Of a stretch of DNA of 64,000 nt, positions 1 through 9,106 are shown one piece after another (position 1 is the first letter of the stretch; the number at the start of each line of letters is the position of its first letter). This stretch comes from DASRBN01 sp035294305 (GTDB lineage Bacteria > Chloroflexota > Ktedonobacteria > Ktedonobacterales > Ktedonobacteraceae). Where the stretch lies: positions 62,001 through 126,000 of the forward strand of contig DATGLD010000051.1 of the NCBI GenBank assembly GCA_035294305.1, written 5' to 3'. Both the position numbers and the translations under genes were made by a program. The notes beneath the pieces were generated by a model, which worked only from the letters and a program-made list of their open reading frames with translations, was not told where the DNA came from and searched no databases.

Positions 1-477
1 CGGGGCCAGGTCGTTTGACTGCCCGGCCAGTACGATATGGTGCTGCGTCAGGATACGCATAAATTCTGCCCGCGATAGGGCCACACGGAAGCCGCTGACC
101 GATTCCAACTTATCGACTGTGCCACCGGTGTGACCAAGGCCACGCCCGGTCATTTTGCCGACGGCGACACCGCACGCCGTTACCAGTGGCGCGACGGCCA
201 GCGTCACTTTATCTCCGACGCCGCCTGTGCTGTGTTTATCTACTACCGGTGAAATGGTGTCGCGTATGTGCAGCTCTTCACCCGAATGCGCCATTGCCAG
301 CGTGAGATCGCTGGTTTCGCGAGCGTTCATGCCACGCCAGTAGATGGCCATCAGGCAGGCCGACATCTGATAATCGGGGATCTGATCCCGGGTGTACTGC
401 TCAACCAGCCACGAGATCTCTGCTGTGCTGAGCTCGTGTCCATCGCGCTTTTTGCGAATAAGCTCTACTGCCTGCAT
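1..477 (-). CDS. deoA: Pyrimidine-nucleoside (thymidine) phosphorylase, N-terminal 159 residues
   Basis: The reading frame starts at ATG 477-475 and runs off the left edge, so only the first 159 codons are visible. It matches the glycosyltransferase family 3 pyrimidine phosphorylases, which split thymidine, uridine or deoxyuridine with phosphate in cytosolic nucleoside salvage. Visible hallmarks are the phosphate-binding KHSTGGVGDK and the family signature TGRGLGHTGGTVDKLE, both at the expected distance from the N terminus. The upstream zinc-ribbon gene ends 12 bases before this start, so the two are probably cotranscribed. Thymidine (deoA) and broad-specificity (pdp) versions cannot be told apart from this part of the protein. 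Confidence 0.93.
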   Translation of the reverse strand, partial: MQAVELIRKKRDGHELSTAEISWLVEQYTRDQIPDYQMSACLMAIYWRGMNARETSDLTLAMAHSGEELHIRDTISPVVDKHSTGGVGDKVTLAVAPLVTACGVAVGKMTGRGLGHTGGTVDKLESVSGFRVALSRAEFMRILTQHHIVLAGQSNDLAP

Positions 478-489
478 GGAGTATCCTGA

Positions 490-1152
490 CTACTCGTTCA
501 ACACGATACGCACGGAGTCGCTTTCATAGCCATTGCCGGTCTCGATCAGGTAGCGATTTGTGATCATACTACCCAGGCGCACATTGCGGTCGAAAGTCAG
601 CTGACCCTGCGTAAACGAATAGGTAGTGGTATCCTGTCCTGTCACTCCCTGTATAATGATGCTATCGAAATTCTCTTCCTGCTGCTCCTTGAGGGCTTTG
701 AACAGTGTAGCCGTTTGTTGCCAGGGAACAGCTTTCGCGTAGGTGATGCGCACAATTTTCTTCCTTCCATTACCAACCGCGCTATCCACTACGTTATAGG
801 GAAGCGCGCCCGGCTCAAGCGCTTTCAGCTCGGCTAGAGTGCGCGGGGGAAATGGAGCGGGGGGCTCTGGCGCAAGAGGTGGGGGTGGCGCCTGCGGCAC
901 AGCCGGCGCAGGTTGCCTTGCGACCGTTGAGGGCGCGGTGGAAGGACGGCGTCCAGGAGGCGCCGGGACCTGGCGCGGTTGCTGATAGGGTGGCTGCGGT
1001 GCAGCAGCAGGACGTGCCTGTGGTTGCGGGGCCTGGCGCGATTGCGGGCGCGCGGCAGGTTGATCATATGGCTGGGCTGGCAAATCGCGACCACAGTATG
1101 CACAGAATGGCGCTTGATCTTTATTGAAGCCTCCACAATATGGGCAGCGCAT
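490..1152 (-). CDS. Zinc-ribbon protein with proline-rich linker and unknown C-terminal domain
   Basis: This 220-residue protein begins with a double CxxC zinc ribbon (CPYCGG at residue 3 and CAYCGRDLP near residue 17). A strongly Pro/Ala/Gln-rich disordered linker of roughly 90 residues follows, then a folded C-terminal domain of about 100 residues (from LAELKALEPG onward) that I do not recognise. There is no membrane segment or signal peptide. The start ATG at 1152 follows GGGAGAGC at a normal distance. It lies directly upstream of the pyrimidine phosphorylase gene in the same direction, but nothing in the sequence ties it to nucleoside metabolism. The ribbon resembles those that mediate protein contacts or sensing; that role is inference. 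Confidence 0.75.
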   Translation of the reverse strand: MRCPYCGGFNKDQAPFCAYCGRDLPAQPYDQPAARPQSRQAPQPQARPAAAPQPPYQQPRQVPAPPGRRPSTAPSTVARQPAPAVPQAPPPPLAPEPPAPFPPRTLAELKALEPGALPYNVVDSAVGNGRKKIVRITYAKAVPWQQTATLFKALKEQQEENFDSIIIQGVTGQDTTTYSFTQGQLTFDRNVRLGSMITNRYLIETGNGYESDSVRIVLNE

Positions 1153-1457
1153 AGCTTGCTCTCCCGTCGCATCTATTTTTTCAGAAATGACTATATTATG
1201 CTCTAGTATATCATATACGCATCCTTGCTCATTCTGTCCAAAGCACTATATTCCATGACTTTCGTCATAGCGCTGAACTATGCCTTTTCGTACTCCCCCC
1301 TTGGTGTGGAACACGCGTATACTATGCTCAGTGAACATATAGAACACACTATTGATCGGTGAGCCAGGCTGGATGAATAAGCAGGGCCACCTCAATATCA
1401 ATGCTTTATTGATTACCACTCTTATTATCGTCATTAAAGTTACTCAGGAGTTTTATC
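1153..1457. other. Divergent intergenic region between zinc-ribbon gene and ABC exporter
   Basis: About 300 bases separate the divergent start codons. The region is AT-rich with several TATACT/TATAAT-like hexamers (for example near 1205-1215 and 1318-1323), consistent with promoters in both directions. No convincing paired -35/-10 set with normal spacing was found. The short open frames in it lack family features and were not called. Confidence 0.5.
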
Positions 1458-2276
1458 ATGGAAGAAACAACATCTTTCACGACTACGACCGGACCGATCC
1501 ACCGGCCAAAGGACGGACGCCCGGTCGATGTAGAGGCGCTCAACCTGGTTAAGACATTCGGCAAGATCGAAGCCGTGAGGGGCGTTTCGTTCACCATTGG
1601 CAGGGGTGAAATCTTTGGCCTGCTTGGGCCTAATGGCGCGGGCAAAAGCACCACCATCAATATGATGTGCGGCTACCTCGAACCCACGTCCGGCGATACC
1701 ATTATCAACGGGCTTTCGATCACGAAGGAACCGATGAAGGTAAAGCGCATTATCGGCGTAGTGCCACAGGAGATCGCTCTCTACAAAGACCTGACCTCGA
1801 TGGAGAACCTGGAGTTCTTTGGCGAGATTTATGGCCTTTCGCGCAAAGAGCGGCGCGAACGCGCCGAGGATGTGCTGCATTTTGTCGGCCTCTACGAGCG
1901 CCGCAACGAGCCGGTGAAGAACTTCTCCGGCGGCATGCAGCGGCGCATCAATATGGCGATTGCCATGCTGCACCGGCCCAATCTATTGCTGATGGATGAG
2001 CCAACGGTTGGTGTAGACCCGCAATCACGCGAAAACATCTTTGACACCATCGAAAAGCTGCGCGACCAGGGCACGACCATCCTTTACACAACGCACTATA
2101 TGGAAGAGGCCGAGCGACTCTGCAATCACATTGCCATCATGGACGAGGGACGCATCATCGCCATGGGCACGCTCGAGGAATTGCTGGCATTGCGCGACCA
2201 TACACGTGAAGTGCAGCGACCGCACGGATTACAAGAACTTTTCATCCAATTAACGGGCAAGACGCTACGCGACTAA
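1458..2276 (+). CDS. ABC transporter ATP-binding protein (DrrA/ABC-2 exporter type)
   Basis: This is a 272-residue nucleotide-binding subunit of an ABC-2-type exporter, driving efflux of an unknown substrate (drug, lipid or polysaccharide) through the permease encoded next. Walker A is GPNGAGKST (about residues 55-63), the signature is FSGGMQRR, and Walker B is [12 protein letters not shown], followed by the switch His in TTHYMEE. An AGGAG ribosome site at 1446-1450 fixes the ATG at 1458. The downstream permease starts 189 bases later, separated by a copy of a dispersed repeat that begins immediately after the TAA stop. Substrate cannot be inferred. Confidence 0.93.
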   Translation: MEETTSFTTTTGPIHRPKDGRPVDVEALNLVKTFGKIEAVRGVSFTIGRGEIFGLLGPNGAGKSTTINMMCGYLEPTSGDTIINGLSITKEPMKVKRIIGVVPQEIALYKDLTSMENLEFFGEIYGLSRKERRERAEDVLHFVGLYERRNEPVKNFSGGMQRRINMAIAMLHRPNLLLMDEPTVGVDPQSRENIFDTIEKLRDQGTTILYTTHYMEEAERLCNHIAIMDEGRIIAMGTLEELLALRDHTREVQRPHGLQELFIQLTGKTLRD

Positions 2277-2375
2277 GTTTCAATCGCAAACGGGTTCGGA
2301 CAAGAGTTCGGCTCCCAGCGCCTCCTCATGAGGGAAAGTATACCATTAAATCCGAGCAGGTCAGGTGGAAATGCA
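2277..2375 (+). repeat. Dispersed GTTTCAAT element, copy A
   Basis: The element begins with GTTTCAATCGCAAACGGG directly after the stop codon of the ABC ATPase gene and ends near GGTGGAAATGCA. It aligns over its whole length with the copy at 35203-35288 and more loosely with copies at 17815-17919 and 20945-21054. Read on the minus strand it contains a promoter-like pair, CTGACC, 16 bases, TATACT, and finishes with ATTGAAAC. A transcript from that promoter would run antisense into the 3' end of the ABC ATPase gene. Confidence 0.7.
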
Positions 2376-2464
2376 CGTAGAATGACGTGGTGCTGGAGGC
2401 TTCCTGATGTTGATTGCTAAAGTTCATGATCGGCCTGATTAGATAATTAGAGGAGAGAACAACA

Positions 2465-3712
2465 ATGAAGACCGCCTGGTATATCGCAAAAAAAGACCTC
2501 CTGGAGACTCTCAAAGATAGAAATTCGTTTATTCTGCTGCTTGCTGTGCCGCTGGTGCTGATCGCAGTCATAGGCCTGGCTTTCGGCAACATTTTCGGCA
2601 GCGGCTCTAGCCAGATCAGTATCACCGTCGCTGTGAGCAACCAGGACAACGGCTACGTTGGCACATCGATCATCAATGCGCTGAAAATCAACACCAATCA
2701 GTTGCAGATTACCGTCAATCAGTATAACAGTCCTGGACAGGTCACGGACCAGGTGGCCAACAACAGCAATGTCAATGCCGGGGTGGTCATTCCGGCAGGC
2801 ACAACCGATAAGGTCAACGCGGCATCTCAGAATGGAACACCGCCTAAAAATCTCATCCAGTTCTATTCCTTGCCGAGCAATAATGATCCACGCGCCACGA
2901 TTGTGCAGAACATTCTTACCAATGTATTGACCTCGGAACTGGCGGGCAGTTCGGCAGTGGGGCAGGTCTACAGCGTGTGCAACCAGCCGGGGAATCACTG
3001 CGCGCCGGCTACCATCAATCCGCAGGCGATAGCAAGCAATGTAGGTCAGGTCAGTGTAAGCGGCGGGCAGGCGGCAGTGCAGGCGCTGACGGCGGGCAAG
3101 GCGGTGAAGATCAATAGCTTCGATCAGCTTGTGCCAGGCTATGCAGTCTTCTTCGCGCTCTTTGGTATCAATGCAGCCGCCGCGACCATCCTGCAAGAGA
3201 AGGAAGATGGCACATTCCGCCGCCTGCTGATCGCGCCCATACAGAAGTACGCGCTGCTGGGGGGCAAGCTGCTGGCGCAGTTCCTGCTCACGCTGGCGCA
3301 GCTGGTGGTCCTCTTTGCCGTCGGCTACTTCGCGTTTCACATGGATGTCGGCTCGTGGCCGGCGGCCATCCTGCTGCTGATCTGCACCAGCTTCGCCACC
3401 ACCGGCCTGGGTATCTTGCTGGTCTCGGTGGTCAAGACGCGCCGGCAGCTTAATCCGATTGTCACGCTGGTAGTGTTGATTACCTCAGCTATCGGCGGGG
3501 CCTGGTGGCCGCTCTTCCTGGAGCCATCGTGGATGCAGCAGTTCGCCAAACTGGGTGTCACGGCCTGGGCCATGGAGGGTCTGAACGGCGTTATGATCCT
3601 GGGCAAAGACTTCGCGCAGGTGGCGCCTGATATGCTCGGCCTGCTGGCCTACGGCATCATCTGCTTCCTGATCGCTATGCGCTTCTTTCGCTTCCAGGAG
3701 AAGGCGGCATAG
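2465..3712 (+). CDS. ABC-2 type exporter permease
   Basis: This 415-residue membrane subunit pairs with the ATPase encoded just upstream. It has one N-terminal transmembrane segment (residues about 22-43, VPLVLIAVIGLAFG). A long extracytoplasmic domain of about 170 residues follows, rich in Asn, Gln and Thr. Then come five more hydrophobic segments, starting near residue 220 (GYAVFFALFGINAAAA), with the ABC-2 motif EKEDGTFRRLL in the cytoplasmic loop. This is the YhgE/NatB-like layout with a large outer domain. The ATG at 2465 follows AGAGGAGAG. The transported substrate is unknown. Confidence 0.9.
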   Translation: MKTAWYIAKKDLLETLKDRNSFILLLAVPLVLIAVIGLAFGNIFGSGSSQISITVAVSNQDNGYVGTSIINALKINTNQLQITVNQYNSPGQVTDQVANNSNVNAGVVIPAGTTDKVNAASQNGTPPKNLIQFYSLPSNNDPRATIVQNILTNVLTSELAGSSAVGQVYSVCNQPGNHCAPATINPQAIASNVGQVSVSGGQAAVQALTAGKAVKINSFDQLVPGYAVFFALFGINAAAATILQEKEDGTFRRLLIAPIQKYALLGGKLLAQFLLTLAQLVVLFAVGYFAFHMDVGSWPAAILLLICTSFATTGLGILLVSVVKTRRQLNPIVTLVVLITSAIGGAWWPLFLEPSWMQQFAKLGVTAWAMEGLNGVMILGKDFAQVAPDMLGLLAYGIICFLIAMRFFRFQEKAA

Positions 3713-3721
3713 GAGTATAGC

Positions 3722-3786
3722 AGCGCAGGGAGGGGTAAACCGGGAGGGGCAGGTTATGACGGCCTCTTCTTGTTTACCCCTGCGCT
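3722..3786. terminator. Probable convergent terminator hairpin
   Basis: AGCGCA plus GGGGTAAAC (3722-3740) pairs with GTTTACCCC plus TGCGCT (3772-3786). It sits between the convergent permease and Rho-like genes and includes the stop codon of the latter. There is no long T-tract, so intrinsic activity is uncertain. Confidence 0.4.
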
Positions 3787-4694
3787 ACTACCGCCTCGAC
3801 CAGCTTTGCATTCGAACTCGTCTTCTCAAATAGCCGGATGACCTGCTCGGTCATCTCGCGACGAGGTAAATCGGCCATCCTACGGCGCAGGATGGCCGAG
3901 ACGCGCAGCTCTGATGGAGAAAGCAGGCGCTCCTCCTGGCGTGTACTGGAGGCGGCGATATCGATAGCGGGGAAAATACGCCTGTCCGCCAGCTCGCGCG
4001 AGAGGCGTATCTCCAGGTTGCCGGTGCCTTTGAATTCTTCGTAAACCACTTCATCGAGGCGACTGCCGGTTTCGACGAGGCAGCTGGCGACGATGGTCAG
4101 ACTCCCACCCTCCTCAAGCGTGCGAGCCGCTCCGAAGACGCGCCTGCCGACTTCGAGAGCGCGTGCATCGATGCCGCCGGAGAGCGTGCGACTACCGTAG
4201 CCGCCGCGCCCGGAACGCGGCCCGTCCCACATCTCGCTGCTCAAATTGTGGGCGCGCGCCAATCGCGTCAACGAGTCGAGCAGGATTACAACATCCTTAC
4301 CCTCTTCAACCAGCCGTTTGGCATCGTTCAAGGCCTTTTCAACGATCCGCCCATGCAACGCCAGTCGTTGATCGAAGCTGGACGCATAGAGTTTGACATT
4401 CGGCCCCTGCACTTCCATACGCCATTCGGTGACCTCCTCCGGGCGTTCATCCACCAGGCAGAGGAACAGGCTGGCTTCGGGGTAGTTGATGAGAATGGAC
4501 GTTGCGAGCTCACGCAAAATGGTAGTTTTACCCGCCTTGGGAGGAGCGACGACGAGTGCGCGCTGCCCGAAGCCGAGTGGCACCAGCAGGTCTATGAGCC
4601 GCGGCGCGATGGGCGTTTTGCCGGCCTCCAACGTGATGCGCCGGTTGGGATGAATGGGCGTCAGTTTGTCAAATGGAGTGCGTGCTGCTGTCAA
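3774..4694 (-). CDS. rho: Rho-type transcription terminator ATPase lacking the RNA-binding N terminus
   Basis: This 306-residue protein is the RecA-like hexameric ATPase half of transcription terminator Rho. It begins exactly where that half starts in full-length Rho ([13 protein letters not shown]) and keeps Walker A (APPKAGKTT), the catalytic stretch [11 protein letters not shown], Walker B ([14 protein letters not shown]), a Q-loop region and the R-loop/arginine-finger segment [15 protein letters not shown]. The cold-shock-like RNA-binding domain of usual Rho (about 420 residues in Escherichia coli) is absent. An in-frame TAA lies four codons before the TTG start (4694-4692), which has AAGGAAG upstream, so no extension is possible in this frame. 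About 200 bases upstream another gene starts, leaving no room for a frameshifted domain. It could be a paralog with changed targeting or a decaying copy. Confidence 0.85.
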   Translation of the reverse strand: MTAARTPFDKLTPIHPNRRITLEAGKTPIAPRLIDLLVPLGFGQRALVVAPPKAGKTTILRELATSILINYPEASLFLCLVDERPEEVTEWRMEVQGPNVKLYASSFDQRLALHGRIVEKALNDAKRLVEEGKDVVILLDSLTRLARAHNLSSEMWDGPRSGRGGYGSRTLSGGIDARALEVGRRVFGAARTLEEGGSLTIVASCLVETGSRLDEVVYEEFKGTGNLEIRLSRELADRRIFPAIDIAASSTRQEERLLSPSELRVSAILRRRMADLPRREMTEQVIRLFEKTSSNAKLVEAVVAQG

Positions 4695-4928
4695 TTTTGG
4701 ACTTCCTTAGTATTGCTATAAGGGTGGTACGCGGGATGTGTTATTTGTAGTGTATCACATCTTCGTCGTTTCGTTCGTCAAAGTTCAGTAGGGACAGGGT
4801 GCGTTCGCTCACCTTGCAAATCGCCCTACACCATCCCGTGCAGCGGTAGTAAAACAACGGGCAATATGGTACAATTAGTGAAGTATTAAGCCCATGTTAA
4901 CTAACAGTTGCTAGTGGAGACTCCTGCC

Positions 4929-5291
4929 GTGAGCAATCAATATATTCCCGATCCCGATTCCAGGCCATCGGGGAACGGAAATTCATACAACAGTCGCCGC
5001 GAAATGCGGGTGAGCAATTCTACCGGGTCGTTACCGGTTGTCAGCGCCGGGCGCAGCTATACCGGTTCGTTCGACTTCGAGGGCCTCATTGCTTCATTGC
5101 GCGAGTTGTTCGCAAGGGACCGTCAGGTTGCGAGCCAGCAGGACAGTACCCGCTGCGGCATCTGCTACCTGCACTACGCATTGAGCGAACTGCGCTATCG
5201 CGAAGAAGAGGGGTTCTATGTTTGCCCCAACTGTGAAAAGGTGCTGGGTAAGCAATCCCTGCCGATGATCAGGCGGCAACAGAAACTCTAA
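4929..5291 (+). CDS. Small zinc-ribbon protein of unknown function
   Basis: I place the start at GTG 4929, which has GGAGA at 4916-4920 with an eight-base spacer. The more upstream TTG at 4908 has no ribosome site. The product is about 120 residues. The N-terminal half is polar and probably disordered. The C-terminal half carries CGIC and CPNC pairs about 25 residues apart (CGICYLHY, then FYVCPNCEKV), a single treble-clef or ribbon-type zinc site. It is divergent from the Rho-like gene and convergent with def. The family is not recognised; protein-protein or nucleic-acid contact is a guess. Confidence 0.65.
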   Translation: MSNQYIPDPDSRPSGNGNSYNSRREMRVSNSTGSLPVVSAGRSYTGSFDFEGLIASLRELFARDRQVASQQDSTRCGICYLHYALSELRYREEEGFYVCPNCEKVLGKQSLPMIRRQQKL

Positions 5292-5296
5292 CGAGT

Positions 5297-5345
5297 ACGA
5301 CGAAGGCCGATCCTGGCGCGGGCAGGACCGGCCTTCGTCGTTTCT
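5297..5345. terminator. Bidirectional intrinsic terminator
   Basis: ACGACGAAGGCC at 5297-5308 pairs with GGCCTTCGTCGT at 5330-5341, with extra pairs inside the loop, followed by TTTCT. It lies between the convergent zinc-ribbon and def genes and can serve both. Confidence 0.8.
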
Positions 5346-5853
5346 ACTCTACAATGGCCTCAACTTCGGCCTCTTCCCATTCTTCCTCGCGAACTTCGCG
5401 CAGGTCTTCGGGCCGGTCGAGGCGGTCCAGGAAGAGGATACCATCGAGGTGATCGATTTCGTGTTGTAAGATACGGGCAAACCATCCCTCAGCATGCACC
5501 TTCATCGGCTTGCCACGGGCATCCTGGCCGCGCACAACCACCTTTGCCGCGCGGCGGATATTGTCGCCGGCATAGCCTGGAATGCTCAGGCAGGCCTCGG
5601 TGCCGATCTCCTCGCCCTCGGCCTTGATGATCTCTGGATTGACCATCGCCACCTTTTTATCTTCGTACTCGGCTACGAAGATGCGCAGCGAGAGAGCTAT
5701 TTGAGGGGCCGCCAGGCCCGCGCCATGGGCCGCATGCATGGTCTCAAACATATCATCGATCAACTTCTGAATCGAAGCGTCGAAACGATGAATCTTTTTG
5801 CCTTTCTGCCGTAAGATAGGATTTTCCGCAGTGATTATTTTGTGAATCGCCAT
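5344..5853 (-). CDS. def: Peptide deformylase
   Basis: This metalloenzyme removes the formyl group from the initiator Met of nascent proteins at the ribosome. The start is set at ATG 5853 (protein begins MAIHKIITAENPILRQ, the usual N terminus) rather than at upstream codons that would add 36 atypical residues; a GGGA lies about 12 bases upstream. The 169 residues match the family length. Motif 1 is GAGLAAPQ, motif 2 is EACLS and motif 3 is HEIDH, supplying the metal ligands Cys and two His and the catalytic Glu. Motif 2 has Ala where most enzymes have Gly (EGCLS), a mild oddity. The gene is divergent from tilS. Confidence 0.95.
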   Translation of the reverse strand: MAIHKIITAENPILRQKGKKIHRFDASIQKLIDDMFETMHAAHGAGLAAPQIALSLRIFVAEYEDKKVAMVNPEIIKAEGEEIGTEACLSIPGYAGDNIRRAAKVVVRGQDARGKPMKVHAEGWFARILQHEIDHLDGILFLDRLDRPEDLREVREEEWEEAEVEAIVE

Positions 5854-6016
5854 ACTATTGCTATTCCCTATGAGCGTCAAAAACGTCACACCTCTACAAA
5901 GTGCCGGTTCCGTGCCAGTAAAGCCGGCCCCGGTAGTGTATAATTGCCTATATCGTATCATATCATACAGGAATTATCCATACGCGGCGGCGAGTTCGCA
6001 AATGCAATGTATCAAA

Positions 6017-7498
6017 ATGAACACACTGGATATGCCAGAGCGCGTCACAGCCTTTATTGAGAAACACCAGCTTTTTCCCGCTAGCGGCGAAATCATTGTC
6101 GCCGTTTCAGGTGGGGCGGATTCCCTGTGTCTTCTGCATCTCTTGCATCGCCTGTGTGGGCCGGGGAAGCGCTATCCCCACCTGCGATTGCATGCCGCTC
6201 ACCTCAATCACTTGCTGCGCGGCGAGGCCAGCACACAGGACGCCACAGCCGTGGCGAACATAGCAGCGGCCTGGGGAATACCTTGCACGGTGGGTACTGC
6301 TGATGTTCCAGCAGTGGCTCGCGAGGAACATCGCTCGCTGGAGGATGCGGCGCGCGTGGCCCGCTATCGTTTCCTGCGCCAGGTTGCGCGGGGACAACCA
6401 ATCGCGGTGGCCCATCACGCAGGTGACCAGGTTGAAACGCTGCTTCTGCACTGGATACGCGGTAGTGGCCTGGCAGCTATGGTAGGCATGCTGCCGAAAC
6501 AGCAGGATATCATCCGCCCGCTTCTGGAAGAAAGCCACGCGGAGACGGTCGCTTATTGCCAGCGGCACGCAATTGTCTCGCTGGAAGACTTGAGCAACAC
6601 CGACCCGCGCTTCCTGCGCAATCGCATTCGTCATGAGCTCTTGCCTCTGCTCGAATCGTTGAATCCAGGCATACGAGAGACGCTATTGCGCAATGCTGAT
6701 AATGCGCGTATCGACGTGGAATGGCTCGTAGCGCAGGTCGACGCATGCTGGCCAGCGGTGGTTCTCGCGGAGCAGGATCAGGCTATCAAATTAGATACGC
6801 ATGCTCTTCTGGCGCTGCCCTTGAGTTTGCGGCGGCACCTGCTGCGCCGCGTTACCGCTCATCTCTATGAAGGTCAATCGCCGCTCGAAGCGCGCCATTA
6901 CGCGCTGCTGGAGCAACTCCTCGGTCATCAAGATGATCGTCAGGAGCGCCGGCTAAATTTACCGCGCGGCCTGCGAGTGATCTACGATTTCAATAGCGTG
7001 GTGTTCGAGCGTCTGGATATACATACAGCTACTCATCCAATGAAAGCCACAAGCGAGATGCAGGAGGCGGTAGTGCTTCCAGTACCGGGCCAGGTCGAGG
7101 TGGCCGGAACATCATGGCAGATTACCGCGCAGATTGTGCCAGAAGACGTGATGCAACAAGTAAGGCAGGCTTTGCGGCGGGAGGAGTGGGCGCAGGTGTG
7201 GCGTTTGCTTCCATCCACTCGTCATACTGTGTACGCGGATGCGGATATAGTGGGGCCTTATGTGTGGGTGCGCACCCGGCTTCCAGGTGATCGTATGCGG
7301 CCATTGGGCGTGATTCATGAAAAAAAGGTGCAGGACATTCTGGTAGATAAGCATATCGCCCGTGGTGACCGTCAATTCATCCCGTTTATCTTTTCGCCGT
7401 CCCACTGTATCTGGCTGGCGGGCGTATGCCTGGATGATCGCGTGAAGATCAGCAGAGAGACGCAGCGTATCGTACGTTTATTGATGAAACAGGTGTAA
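6017..7498 (+). CDS. tilS: tRNA(Ile)-lysidine synthase
   Basis: TilS uses ATP and lysine to convert cytidine-34 of the CAU-anticodon tRNA(Ile) to lysidine, so that it reads AUA. The PP-loop SGGADS lies near the N terminus (VAVSGGADSLCLLHLLH), followed by RNRIRHELLPLLESLNPG, the usual second conserved block, and a C-terminal substrate-recognition domain. The open frame extends further upstream, but family members begin shortly before the EKHQL segment. I therefore choose ATG 6017 (MNTLDMPERVTAF); ATG 6002 and 6032 are alternatives and none has a strong ribosome site. A TATAAT at 5939-5944 could serve transcription. hpt follows 13 bases after the stop, the common tilS-hpt order. Confidence 0.92.
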   Translation: MNTLDMPERVTAFIEKHQLFPASGEIIVAVSGGADSLCLLHLLHRLCGPGKRYPHLRLHAAHLNHLLRGEASTQDATAVANIAAAWGIPCTVGTADVPAVAREEHRSLEDAARVARYRFLRQVARGQPIAVAHHAGDQVETLLLHWIRGSGLAAMVGMLPKQQDIIRPLLEESHAETVAYCQRHAIVSLEDLSNTDPRFLRNRIRHELLPLLESLNPGIRETLLRNADNARIDVEWLVAQVDACWPAVVLAEQDQAIKLDTHALLALPLSLRRHLLRRVTAHLYEGQSPLEARHYALLEQLLGHQDDRQERRLNLPRGLRVIYDFNSVVFERLDIHTATHPMKATSEMQEAVVLPVPGQVEVAGTSWQITAQIVPEDVMQQVRQALRREEWAQVWRLLPSTRHTVYADADIVGPYVWVRTRLPGDRMRPLGVIHEKKVQDILVDKHIARGDRQFIPFIFSPSHCIWLAGVCLDDRVKISRETQRIVRLLMKQV

Positions 7499-7511
7499 AC
7501 AAGAGGTGGCC

Positions 7512-8102
7512 ATGAACATGCATGATGATATTGCCGAGGTATTGTTGACCGGCGAGCAAATTCAGGCGAAGGTTATTGAATTAGGGAAGCGCATTACCGC
7601 GGACTACAAAGGCAAAAATCTGCTGCTGTTGGGAACGTTGAAAGGCGCGGTGCCGTTCATCGCCGATTTATCGCGAGCCATCGATTTGCCTCTGGAGATC
7701 GATTACATGGCTATCTCTAGCTATGGCAATAGTACCGAATCGAGCGGTGTGGTGCGTATTCTTAAGGACCTGGAAGGCCCGATCTCTCAAAAGCATGTGC
7801 TGATTGTCGAAGATATTGTGGATAGCGGCCTCACGCTCCATTATCAAACCGAGATCCTGCGCCAGAGAAAGCCGCTGAGCCTGCGCATCTGTACGTTGCT
7901 GGACAAGGGGCGCGAACGCGTGAAGGCTGTGGAACTGGACTACACCGGTTTTCAGATTCCGGACCGCTTTGTCGTAGGCTATGGACTTGACTATGCGCAG
8001 CGTTATCGCAACCTGCCCTACATCGGCATTTTGAAGCCGTCCGTTTACCAGGAGGAAGTGGAAGAGCCGCAGAGGCAGCACCAGAGTCCGGCCGAAAAAT
8101 AG
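7512..8102 (+). CDS. hpt: Hypoxanthine(-guanine) phosphoribosyltransferase
   Basis: This type I phosphoribosyltransferase condenses hypoxanthine or guanine with PRPP in purine salvage. The PRPP-binding motif is VLIVEDIVDSG, preceded by the flexible loop region around AISSYGNST, with the C-terminal hood PDRFVVGYGLDYAQRYRNLPYIG. AAGAGG at 7501-7506 selects ATG 7512 over the GTG at 7506. The product is 196 residues, slightly longer than usual because of a charged C-terminal tail (EEPQRQHQSPAEK). It lies directly behind tilS and is probably cotranscribed. Confidence 0.94.
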   Translation: MNMHDDIAEVLLTGEQIQAKVIELGKRITADYKGKNLLLLGTLKGAVPFIADLSRAIDLPLEIDYMAISSYGNSTESSGVVRILKDLEGPISQKHVLIVEDIVDSGLTLHYQTEILRQRKPLSLRICTLLDKGRERVKAVELDYTGFQIPDRFVVGYGLDYAQRYRNLPYIGILKPSVYQEEVEEPQRQHQSPAEK

Positions 8103-8144
8103 CTATTCCAGGATAGGATTTCTCAAGACCTCTCATTGGAAAAA

Positions 8145-9062
8145 TCAAAACGAGTCCAGGCGTAGCCATTCGAGGTTTGGGCCAATGAGCAATTCTGTCA
8201 TCTTTGCATGGTGAGTGTTTTTCATGGCAACAACCTGGGTATCGAAGCCGAATCTGCGCGCGAGTTGTTTCACGTCCTCGACATTATCATAAGTCATCAG
8301 GAAATCGCCACGAATTTTACTTGCGATTTCAAAGAGCCTCTCATGGTCTAATTTCGCATGCTTATAAAGGCGTTCTCCTGCCTTTTTGCCTGCGACAGTA
8401 TAGGGAGGATCAATGAAGAAAACAGTATCGGCATGATTGGCCTGTTCACTCAGAATAGCCATCCCATCTCCATAGATAAAAGTGATGCGATCGCGCATAC
8501 GGACAATGTCTTGTATGCGCTTTTTCAGGGTCATTGGATACCATCTAGATGTGATACCCTTTCCATTCTCACCCTCTTTTACTATACCTGCTCCAGGTGC
8601 CAGGATGCCGCCTCGATTAACGCGATTTCTTAGAATGGTTCTAAATGCCTCTTCTTTGAGTTCGATATCCGTTTTTGCGAGCAAAGACAAAACATTTTCA
8701 TGTGTCAAATTGAAGGTAGCAATTTCATTGATGAGCTAGCTCCAATCTTCTCCCTGGAGAATTGTTTGCCATACAGCTGCCACATCTTTATCTAATTCAA
8801 CCATGACAACGTGGTCGACAAGATTTTCAGCAACCGCTGTTAAGCTGATAATTCCACCACCGGCAAAAGGTTCAATAAGTCTGTTTGGATGAACAGGCAA
8901 AACGCCCGCATGCTCTCTTACATCAGGGGAGAGCCATCTGCGCAAATGTGGTACCAACCAGGTCTTTCCCCCTGGATAGCGAAAAGGGCTACGTTGTGGT
9001 ATCGAAGCTACATTGACTTCATTAGGAAGTGGTAAATATCCGAACAAACCAATCTGTTGCAT
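8145..9062 (-). pseudogene. D12-class N6-adenine DNA methyltransferase interrupted by an in-frame TAG
   Basis: Two open frames in the same reading frame together make one Dam-like methyltransferase of about 305 residues. The first part (9062-8739) carries the SAM-binding motif X RYPGGK and motif I EPFAGGG. The second part carries the catalytic motif IV DPPY and the C-terminal region. They are separated by a single TAG at 8738-8736 (product reads GEDWS-stop-LINEIATF) with no frame change. The ATG at 9062 follows AGAGGG. Such enzymes methylate adenine in a specific site, protecting DNA from a partner nuclease. The partner lies 44 bases upstream in the same direction and is broken as well. Readthrough, internal restart at TTG 8708 or a sequence error are alternatives to true decay. 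Confidence 0.85.
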
Positions 9063-9106
9063 TTGATCCCTCTATTTGAAATAATTTCAGGCATCTATGG
9101 TAATCT

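Noticed and set aside
2447..3340. 297-codon open frame antisense to the ABC permease gene
   Set aside because: It mirrors the coding frame of a well-supported permease; residues are Arg/Cys/His-rich without domain features.
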